A DNA stretch of 64,000 bases. Source: Streptomyces sp. NBC_01446 (GTDB lineage Bacteria; Actinomycetota; Actinomycetes; Streptomycetales; Streptomycetaceae). Below the pieces are notes generated by a model. That model made no database searches. It was not told where the DNA came from and worked only from the letters and a program-made list of their open reading frames with translations. Shown in pieces: positions 58,091 through 64,000 of the stretch (positions are counted from its first letter, which is position 1; each line of letters starts with the position of its first letter). Location: positions 124,001 to 188,000 of the forward strand of contig NZ_JAPEPO010000001.1 of NCBI RefSeq assembly GCF_026340095.1, read 5' to 3'. The position numbers were made by a program, and so were the translations under genes.

Positions 58091-59331
58091 GCGTGACGCG
58101 TCCCGTCATTGTCGAGGTGGACGACGACCCGATTCGATGGCACGGGCCCACGGGAGGCGACTACCTGAGCCGTTGGTTCGCCGCGGCGAGCCAACGCAGT
58201 CGGCTCGATCTCATGTGGGTCGCGGACGACGGGCTGAGCCAGCACTACCGCGTCCAGCAGGGCGCGTCCTTCTCCGACGGGAGCCCGGTGCGTACGCGCG
58301 ACCACGCCCGGGCGATCCGAACCGCGCTCACGGTTCCGTCGCTCCAGCGGTTCCTGCGCGACATCCGCGCGGTCCGCACATCGAAGGATGCGCTCGTCAT
58401 CGAGCTCCGCCGCCAGGCGCCGCACCTGCCCAGCCTGCTCCGGAGCGTCGATCTCGCTCCGATCTCGTCGTGCGGGCAACTGTCCTCCGGTACGTACGAG
58501 CGTGCCGTGCGCACCGCCGACGACGAGTACTGGCTCGAACCCGTCAAGGCCGGCACGCCACCTGTGCGGGTGCTCGTCCGCCGCGATCCGCACGACGCCC
58601 CGGAGAGGTTCCGGCGGGGCGAGGTCGATGTGACGTGCGCGACGGCGTTTCCGCTCGACCGCGTCCCGGACTTCACAGACAGCCAGGTGTTCCACACGGC
58701 ACCCACCGCGATCGAGATGCGCCTGGAGATCAACCCCGACAGCCCGTCAGCGGTGGGCGAGGCGGAGTTCCGTCGCCGGCTCCTCGGCGCGATTCGCTAC
58801 GCCCGCCTTGTCGCACGGTGCTGGAACGGTGCGGAGCCGGCAGCGCCCGACCACCACATCGAGGCACCGCCGAGCACCGTCGGCTCCGGCGTACGGCTGC
58901 GCCTGGGGTACTGGGACTACTACCCCAACCGGGACGTGGCCGAAGAGGTCGCGGCCCAGCTGACCGAGAACCTCGGTGTCGAGGTCGAGATGGCACCCGC
59001 CGACTTCGTCTCGGGCTCGGCGCAGTCCTGCGACGTGCTCCTCGCGTTGCGCGGCCCGCTCTTCGAGGATCCGATCGGTGCGCTGGACCTGCTCGACCCG
59101 GCGCGCCGTGACCCCGTCCTCGCGCCGCTGCTGCACCGGCTGTCCGAAGTCCCGGACGACGATGCGGCGTACGACGAGCTGCGTCGAGCGGTCCGCGAGC
59201 AGTGTCCGGTCCTGCCGCTCCTGCGTCTCCGAGGCCACTGGCTGCAACGCGAGGCACTGGCAGGTCGGCCCTGGCCACCGATGGGCGCCATGCGCTTCCC
59301 CCGGTTCAGCTGGAACGCCGATTCTTCATGA
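58087..59331 (+). CDS. Cytoplasmic SBP_bac_5-like protein in the RiPP operon
   Basis: A 414-residue protein resembling oligopeptide/solute-binding proteins of family 5, but with no signal peptide or lipobox. Family-like segments are YLSRWFAAASQ, YRVQQGASFSDGSPVRTRDHARAI in part, ISSCGQLSSGTYERAVRTAD and RFRRGEVDVTCATAFPLDRV, and a closing RLRGHWLQREALAGRPWPPM. GTG 58087 overlaps the radical SAM stop (GTGA). A soluble, non-exported peptide-binding protein coupled to a maturase suggests that it holds the precursor or an intermediate, or that it is a catalytic protein built on that fold. Experimental role unknown. Confidence 0.7.
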   Translation: MSVTRPVIVEVDDDPIRWHGPTGGDYLSRWFAAASQRSRLDLMWVADDGLSQHYRVQQGASFSDGSPVRTRDHARAIRTALTVPSLQRFLRDIRAVRTSKDALVIELRRQAPHLPSLLRSVDLAPISSCGQLSSGTYERAVRTADDEYWLEPVKAGTPPVRVLVRRDPHDAPERFRRGEVDVTCATAFPLDRVPDFTDSQVFHTAPTAIEMRLEINPDSPSAVGEAEFRRRLLGAIRYARLVARCWNGAEPAAPDHHIEAPPSTVGSGVRLRLGYWDYYPNRDVAEEVAAQLTENLGVEVEMAPADFVSGSAQSCDVLLALRGPLFEDPIGALDLLDPARRDPVLAPLLHRLSEVPDDDAAYDELRRAVREQCPVLPLLRLRGHWLQREALAGRPWPPMGAMRFPRFSWNADSS

Positions 59332-59372
59332 TCTTCGCCAAACGGTGATCTCGCTACGAAGGAAGGCCAGGG

Positions 59373-60323
59373 ATGGCTGACGGAATCGACCGCTACGTTC
59401 TCTCGCCCGCGGCGACCTGGTCCCGCGACGGCGACGAGCTGCGCGTTTTTTCCGACGAGGTACTGCTGGTCCGACGCTGCCCTGAATCGATGTTCGAATG
59501 GCTCAAAGCGGTCTCCGACGAGCCGGCCGGCCTCCCAGCGCCGAGCGGAAGCCAAGTGGACGCCATCGTGCGTACGCTTCTTCGGCTTCGCCTCGTAGTC
59601 GCACCGTTCGACCGTTCGTGGCACTCGTCCGCTTGGAGGAACCAGGTCGAGTACTTCGCGGCCTTGGGTCTGGATGCCGGTGCGGCACAGGATCGGCTGC
59701 GCGCGGCGCACGTGACCGTTCTCGGCGTCGGCGGCATCGGCGGCGCGGTGCTGGCTGAGATCGTGGGTGCGGGCGTGGGCGGGCTCACGCTCGTGGACGG
59801 CGACCGGGTCGCGCTGGAGAACTTGAACCGCCAATATCTCTATCGGCGTTGTGACGTCGGACGGGCAAAGGTCGATGTGGCCGGCGAGTGGGTGCGTGAG
59901 CGCCTCCCTGAAGCGGAGCCGACCGCTGTCATGGAAACCATCACGACCAGCGAGGCGTTGGTGCCGTACCTGCGCGAAGGTGGGTTCCTCGTTGTCGCGG
60001 CCGACCGTCCTGCATCGCTGCCGGAATTGTGCGCTCAAGCCTGTCTTGAGCGCGGAGCGTCGATGATCACGGGAGGCTGCGGCCTCCGAGTAGGGTCGAG
60101 TGGCCCGCTGATCCGGCCCGCCGATGTCCCGGCCTTCATCGCGTCACGCCAAGAGGCAAAGGCCACGGCCGGAGCCGCGGACACACCGATGGCGGCCTCG
60201 TTCGGCCCGGTCAATACGCTGGTGGGCGCGACGATGGGCCGTGATCTCATCTTCGGCATAGTCGGTGTGAGCGCCCGAACGACTTCGCATCGCGTCGAGC
60301 TGCTGGGGACGGCTGCTTGTTGA
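59373..60323 (+). CDS. ThiF/E1-like adenylating enzyme with N-terminal RRE-like domain (MccB-like)
   Basis: A 316-residue protein. Residues 1-85 (YVLSPAATWSRDGDELRVFS, VDAIVRTLLRLRLVVAPF) form a small winged-helix/RRE-like region of the kind that binds leader peptides in MccB and PqqD-type proteins. The E1-like domain follows: nucleotide loop VTVLGVGGIGGAVLAEIV (118-124 core), TLVDGDRVALENLNRQYLYR with the ATP-contacting Asp, Asn and Arg residues, and the Mg-site VVAADRP. No zinc Cys tetrad is seen, as in MccB. It likely adenylates the C-terminal carboxylate of the precursor (Cys 53), a step toward amide, thio or nucleotide ligation. GGAAGG precedes ATG by 6 nt. Confidence 0.82.
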   Translation: MADGIDRYVLSPAATWSRDGDELRVFSDEVLLVRRCPESMFEWLKAVSDEPAGLPAPSGSQVDAIVRTLLRLRLVVAPFDRSWHSSAWRNQVEYFAALGLDAGAAQDRLRAAHVTVLGVGGIGGAVLAEIVGAGVGGLTLVDGDRVALENLNRQYLYRRCDVGRAKVDVAGEWVRERLPEAEPTAVMETITTSEALVPYLREGGFLVVAADRPASLPELCAQACLERGASMITGGCGLRVGSSGPLIRPADVPAFIASRQEAKATAGAADTPMAASFGPVNTLVGATMGRDLIFGIVGVSARTTSHRVELLGTAAC

Positions 60324-60887
60324 GTCCAGCCGACTCGGGAGGGACGTATCACCGGTGGCTTCCCGGGCGACCAAGTCCGCCGCCACGTCGTGCAGCCGGT
60401 CCGAGCCGGATCCCATCCTGCTGGGCGGATGGTCACGGTGATCCCGGACATGCTGCATCGAACCGCACAGGAACAGCTCGATGTTGCTGCAGAAGTCCAT
60501 GTCGCGGTGCGGACAGTCGCCCTCTTCCAGCGATCTGTAGGTGGACACGCCATGGTTGCGGAGTCCCAAGTCCCCTTCCGCCGCGCCGTAGTGGGAGCGG
60601 CCGCAGAACTCCAGCCGGGCGTCGGCGCCTATGCCCCCGCAGGACGCCGGTGTCTGCGTGCGCGCCCAACGCTTTGCCCGCAGGTGTACCAGGACCTTCT
60701 CCAGCCGTTCGGCATCTTGTTCAGTAGCCGTTGGCTCCGCAGGGTTTCCTTCTCCAAGCGCGAAGCGGGCGCTGCTGCCACAGGCGCCGACTTCTGCTTC
60801 CAGGGGCCGGTCGGTGCGGCGCCTTCGAGGCGGCGGCTCGTAGAAGTCATCCAGCTTGGCCGTCGACAGATGCTGCAACTCCCTCAC
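60144..60887 (-). CDS. Hypothetical Cys/His-rich protein, overlapping the ThiF gene end
   Basis: A minus-strand frame of 247 codons with good actinobacterial codon use in its first 180 codons. They encode HLSTAKLDDFYEPPPRRRRT, ARLEFCGRSHYGAAEGDLGL and DCPHRDMDFCSNIELFLCGS, rich in Cys and His, suggesting a metal site. Its last 60 codons lie antisense to the ThiF gene and look like shadow sequence, so the true gene was probably truncated by the end of the island. No family recognised; no good ribosome site at GTG 60887. It may be a pseudogene. Confidence 0.35.
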   Translation of the reverse strand: MRELQHLSTAKLDDFYEPPPRRRRTDRPLEAEVGACGSSARFALGEGNPAEPTATEQDAERLEKVLVHLRAKRWARTQTPASCGGIGADARLEFCGRSHYGAAEGDLGLRNHGVSTYRSLEEGDCPHRDMDFCSNIELFLCGSMQHVRDHRDHPPSRMGSGSDRLHDVAADLVAREATGDTSLPSRLDSTSSRPQQLDAMRSRSGAHTDYAEDEITAHRRAHQRIDRAERGRHRCVRGSGRGLCLLA

Positions 60888-61192
60888 CAGCGCCCCGCCT
60901 CTCCTGCCACCGCACCGTTGTTGTGATGCTGAGAACTACCCCTCCCCGAGAGCTCAGGAAGCCGAGCCTCGTCAGAGCTCGACGCCGAGTCAGATCTGAC
61001 GAGGTGTCACTAAAGTCAGCATTGAGTCAGCATCAGTCTGATCTAGAGCTGCCTACAACGGGCCAAACTTGCGACTCGAAGACGTGGACTCAGATGCTGC
61101 GAGATCCGTTTGCGATCGGCATGCAGCGAAGTCGAGCGGGTCGACTTAGACGCTCACGCGACTTCGCGTGGGCCACCCTACAAAAGGGCAGT
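60888..61192. other. Intergenic region at the right edge of the RiPP island
   Basis: No gene seen. It is less G/C rich than its surroundings and contains a 10-bp inverted repeat (60967-61004) and two GTCAGCAT direct repeats shortly after it (within 61015-61040). It could be a regulatory or recombination site; nothing decides. Confidence 0.4.
60967..61004. repeat. Perfect 10-bp inverted repeat upstream of the hypothetical gene
   Basis: CCTCGTCAGA (60967-60976) and TCTGACGAGG (60995-61004) pair perfectly around an 18-nt spacer, followed by GTCAGCAT direct repeats. A large operator or a recombination site is possible. Confidence 0.6.
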
Positions 61193-62158
61193 TCAGCGCA
61201 CTCGACCCCGAGGTTTGAGCGGCACAGGCGGCAGCGCCGGCGCATCCAACCGCTCCCCGTCATACCCCTTCACTTCCCCGAACCTCGACCCGCTCATCCA
61301 GTCTTCTCTGGCCTGGGTGATGTCGTCCTGCGTCCGGCCGATGAAGTTCCACCACATGATCAGCTCCTCGTCGAACGGCTCGCCGCCGAGGAGCATGAGG
61401 GATGCGTCCGACTCGGCGCGCAGGGGGAGTTCGGTACGGCCGCAGCCCAGGTAGAGCATGGAGCCGGGCAGGACCGGGACGCCGTCGACGTGGGCCTCGC
61501 CCGACATGGACAGGACCGCGTACTCGAAGTCGGGTTCGAGCGGGACGCTGAGATCCGCGCCGCGCGTGAGGCTGAGGTCCGCTCCGACGATGGGCGTGTA
61601 CGTCGTGCCCGGCGACACGGCGCCGTCGAGCTCGCCGAGGATCAGGGTCGCGCTCAGGCCGGGGGCCGTGACCCTGGGCAGGTCGCCGTGGTGCTCGAAG
61701 CGGGGTTCCGTGTGGCGGTGGCTGTCCGGCAGGGCGACCCACAGCTGCGCGCCGTGCAGAAGGCGGGCGTGCGGGCGCGGGCTCTCCTCCGAGTGGCTGA
61801 TGGCACGCCCGGACGTCATGAGTCCCAGCTCGCGGGGCCTGATCGTCTGGAGGCTGCCCGTGGAGTCGCGGTGCAGGACCTCCCCCTCGTGCAGCCAGCT
61901 CACCGTCTGCAGTCCCATGTGGGGGTGGGGCGGCACCTGCATGCCGGGTTCGTCGGCGATGTCGTCGGGCCCGTAGTGATCGACGAAGGCCCAGGCGCCG
62001 ACCATGCGGCGGCCGAGGTTCGGAAGCAGCCTGCGGACCTCGGTGGACTCGCCTAGCTTCACGCGCCGGGGGGAGAGGAGTTCACGTACGGGCTCCGCCA
62101 CGACGAAGCCCCGGCCGCCGCAGATGGTCGGCTCCGCCTCGCGATCAAGATTGCTCAT
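61193..62158 (-). CDS. Pirin-family protein
   Basis: A 321-residue bicupin. The N-terminal cupin has the pirin metal motif VPPHPHMGLQTVSWLHEGEV with HRDSTG, then PRELGLMTSGRAISHSEESP, and LLHGAQLWVALPDSHR; the C-terminal cupin has PDFEYAVLSMSGEAHVDG and ELIMWWNFIGRTQDDI. Bacterial pirins can act as quercetin dioxygenases or redox-sensitive regulators; the substrate is not predictable. Cytoplasmic and apparently monocistronic. Confidence 0.9.
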   Translation of the reverse strand: MSNLDREAEPTICGGRGFVVAEPVRELLSPRRVKLGESTEVRRLLPNLGRRMVGAWAFVDHYGPDDIADEPGMQVPPHPHMGLQTVSWLHEGEVLHRDSTGSLQTIRPRELGLMTSGRAISHSEESPRPHARLLHGAQLWVALPDSHRHTEPRFEHHGDLPRVTAPGLSATLILGELDGAVSPGTTYTPIVGADLSLTRGADLSVPLEPDFEYAVLSMSGEAHVDGVPVLPGSMLYLGCGRTELPLRAESDASLMLLGGEPFDEELIMWWNFIGRTQDDITQAREDWMSGSRFGEVKGYDGERLDAPALPPVPLKPRGRVR

Positions 62159-62279
62159 GGCTCACAACCTAGACCCGTCCAGGCCGTCCCGTCAGGCACG
62201 CGTACAGGTGGACCCGCGCGCTCACCAGGACGGAATATGCGCCGGGTCCGTGCCGTTGACAGCGGTCGAGGAGGCACCA

Positions 62280-62633
62280 GTGGTGAACACGACCAACTAC
62301 TACACGCAGGGCACCCCGGCGGAGCGCTGGGAGCGCGCGCGGAAGTTCTTCGACGCCAAGGAGTACACGCTCGCGGCGCAGATCCTCGACGACCTGGTCG
62401 CCGAGATCCCCGAGCAGGTGGCGGCGCGGCTGCTGCTGGCCCGCGCGTACTATCACTCGGCCCAGCTGGGCCGAGCCGAGGCCGAGCTGCGCACGGTCGT
62501 CGAGCGTGATCCGGTCGAGCACTACGCCCGTCTGATGCTGGGCCGCACCCTGGAGCGCCAGGGCCGTCACGAGGAGGCGGGACCGCATCTGCGGATGGCG
62601 GCCGCGTTCGCGGGCGAGTTCGGCGACTCCTGA
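62280..62633 (+). CDS. Small tetratricopeptide-repeat protein
   Basis: A 117-residue protein of about two and a half TPR units: PAERWERARKFFDAKEYTLA, AARLLLARAYYHSAQLGRAE and EHYARLMLGRTLERQGRHEE. It has no other domain and should serve as a protein-protein adaptor. GTG 62280 follows GAGGAGG by 5 nt. It diverges from the pirin gene. Confidence 0.82.
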   Translation: MVNTTNYYTQGTPAERWERARKFFDAKEYTLAAQILDDLVAEIPEQVAARLLLARAYYHSAQLGRAEAELRTVVERDPVEHYARLMLGRTLERQGRHEEAGPHLRMAAAFAGEFGDS

Positions 62634-62721
62634 GCCGTAGGCCGGGGAAGCGTGAGCCGTACGGCAGGGGGCGTCTGAGCTGTACGGCCGGGGCGCCCGA
62701 GCCGAACGGCAGGGGCCGGCC
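62632..62721. repeat. Four degenerate 22-23-bp tandem repeats
   Basis: Units beginning GAGCCGTAGGCCGGGG, GAGCCGTACGGCAGGG, GAGCTGTACGGCCGGG and GAGCCGAACGGCAGGG lie head to tail immediately after the TPR-protein stop codon, between it and the methyltransferase gene. Each unit is self-complementary in part (CCGTACGG), so the array can fold into several small stems. Confidence 0.65.
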
Positions 62722-62806
62722 GCTGGGCCGGTCGGCCCCGACGCGGGCAGGCTACGGCCCCGCCCCCGGCCCCGCTGATCTGCGCCTCCGCTAGCCTGGC
62801 GGGACG

Positions 62807-63991
62807 ATGAGCAACCGTTTCGAGACGTCATGGGGCGAGTTCGACCTCGCCCGCTTCCCCGAGGATCCCCGCGACACGCTGCGCGCATGGGATGCCGCGG
62901 ACGAGTACCTGCTGCGGCATCTCGCCGACAGCGCCGCCGATCTGTCGGGGTCGGTGGTCGTGATCGGCGACCGGTGGGGCGCCCTCGCCACGGCCCTGGC
63001 CGGGCACTGCGACCGGCCGACCGCGATCTCCGAGTCGTACCTCGGGCAGCGCGCGACCCGCGCCAACCTCGACCGGGCCGGCTTCGACGAGAACGCGGTG
63101 CGCCTGCTGACCACCCAGGACACCCCGCCGGAGCGCGTGGACGTGCTGCTCGTCCGCGTCCCCAAGAGCCTGGCGCTCCTCGAGGACCAGCTGCACCGCA
63201 TCGCGCCCGCCGTCCACAACGACACCGTGGTGATCGGGACCGGCATGGTCAAGGAGATCCACACCTCGACGCTGAAGCTGTTCGAGCGGATCATCGGCCC
63301 GACCCACACGTCCCTCGCCGAGAAAAAGGCGCGGCTCATCTTCACGACGCCGTACCCGGCGCTCGCCCGGCCGCGGAACCCGTGGCCGCACACGTACGCG
63401 CTGCCCGACGGCGTCGGCCCCGTGTCGGGCCGGACCGTCACCAACCACGCCGGAGTGTTCTGCGCGGAGCGCCTCGACATCGGCACCCGGTTCCTGCTCC
63501 AGCACCTGCCCCGCAGCGAGGGCGCCGAGCGCGTCGTGGACCTGGGCTGCGGCAACGGCGTCGTCGGTACGGCCATGGCGCTGGAGAACCCGCGCGCGGA
63601 GATCGTGTTCACGGACGAGTCGTTCCAGGCGGTGGCGTCGGCCGAGGCGACCTACCGGGCGAACATCGACCCCGCTGAACACCCCGAGGCGAGGGCGGAG
63701 TTCCTCGTGGGCGACGGGCTCGCGGAGCTCCCCGCGGGCAGTGCGGACCTCGTCCTCAACAATCCGCCGTTCCACTCGCACCAGGCGACGACCGCCGCCA
63801 CGGCCATGCGCATGTTCTCCGACGCGCGGGACGCGCTGCGTCCGGGCGGTGAGCTGTGGGTCATCGGCAACCGCCACCTCGGCTACCACGTGAAGCTGCG
63901 GCGCCTGTTCGGCAACAGTGAACTCATCGCCAGCGACCCGAAGTTCGTGGTCCTGCGCGCCGTCAAGAAGGAACGCGAGACGCGTTCGTAG
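62807..63991 (+). CDS. Class I SAM methyltransferase, RlmG/RsmC-like guanine-N2 methyltransferase
   Basis: A 394-residue protein with a degenerate N-terminal methyltransferase-like domain (SGSVVVIGDRWGALATAL, VRVPKSLALLEDQLHRI) and an active C-terminal domain: ERVVDLGCGNGVVGTAMALE binds S-adenosylmethionine, and DLVLNNPPFHSHQATT carries the NPPF motif of nucleic-acid N-methyltransferases. This two-domain layout matches RsmC and RlmG, which methylate guanine N2 in 16S or 23S rRNA; which of the two cannot be decided. The gene is complete and ends 10 nt before the window edge. Confidence 0.82.
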   Translation: MSNRFETSWGEFDLARFPEDPRDTLRAWDAADEYLLRHLADSAADLSGSVVVIGDRWGALATALAGHCDRPTAISESYLGQRATRANLDRAGFDENAVRLLTTQDTPPERVDVLLVRVPKSLALLEDQLHRIAPAVHNDTVVIGTGMVKEIHTSTLKLFERIIGPTHTSLAEKKARLIFTTPYPALARPRNPWPHTYALPDGVGPVSGRTVTNHAGVFCAERLDIGTRFLLQHLPRSEGAERVVDLGCGNGVVGTAMALENPRAEIVFTDESFQAVASAEATYRANIDPAEHPEARAEFLVGDGLAELPAGSADLVLNNPPFHSHQATTAATAMRMFSDARDALRPGGELWVIGNRHLGYHVKLRRLFGNSELIASDPKFVVLRAVKKERETRS

Positions 63992-64000
63992 GCGCGCCGA

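Noticed and set aside
60390..60926. 178-codon plus-strand frame downstream of the ThiF gene
   Set aside because: Composition is poorer than the antisense frame 60144-60887 and it has no recognisable motif or ribosome site.

Overview
High-GC actinobacterial chromosome, almost certainly a Streptomyces: nearly all genes use G/C-rich third positions, GTG and TTG starts are common, two secreted enzymes carry Tat-type signals, and the families present (paired acyl-CoA dehydrogenases, SpoIIE-type phosphatase, rhamnosidases, IS1182/IS605/IS630 elements) are typical of that genus. No rRNA, tRNA or CRISPR array was seen.

Layout. 1-4.9 kb: fatty-acid/CoA catabolism (two overlapping acyl-CoA dehydrogenases, a quinone-oxidoreductase-like MDR enzyme, a dienoyl-CoA-reductase-like SDR, a crotonase). 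5.0-8.2 kb: a PIG-L/LmbE deacetylase, a proline-iminopeptidase-like hydrolase and a LacI regulator. 8.3-24.0 kb: a complete L-rhamnose system, with a rhamnose ABC transporter on the minus strand diverging from two alpha-L-rhamnosidases, an isomerase, a bifunctional aldolase/dehydrogenase and a kinase. Matching LacI-type operators (TGAAWCGWTTCA-like) sit at the promoters. 24.1-27.0 kb: lutABC, which can finish rhamnose catabolism by oxidising the lactate that the aldolase/dehydrogenase makes from lactaldehyde.

27.0-33.0 kb: an osmoprotectant (OpuC/ProU-type) ABC transporter whose second permease is cut 11 codons before its stop by an intact IS1182-family element with a CTAG target duplication, followed by a double-CDGSH protein. 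33.2-35.5 kb: an intact IS200/IS605 element (TnpA plus TnpB) inside a small DUF4190-like membrane-protein gene. 35.5-47.7 kb: sphingomyelinase, nitrobindin-like protein, an AraC remnant, a small cluster (sulfatase, SDR, GH42-like hydrolase, GntR regulator), a frameshifted PAS/GAF/SpoIIE protein, an acyl-CoA synthetase and a thioesterase II.

48.4-60.3 kb: the most interesting region, a probable RiPP biosynthetic island that I cannot match to a characterised product. A rightward operon encodes a 53-residue acidic-leader precursor peptide ending in SSATLGAIVARRC, a cobalamin-binding radical SAM enzyme, a leaderless cytoplasmic SBP_bac_5-like protein and an MccB-like ThiF enzyme with an N-terminal RRE-like region. 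A leftward operon encodes two cytochromes P450, a second radical SAM enzyme of the 'RiPP maturation radical SAM protein 1' type, an MFS exporter, a small protein of unknown function, and an 83-codon reading frame whose ribosome-binding site and start duplicate those of the radical SAM gene. Transposase remnants at the left edge and inside the island, and AT-richer codons, point to horizontal acquisition. 61.2-64.0 kb returns to housekeeping genes (pirin, TPR protein, RlmG/RsmC-like methyltransferase).
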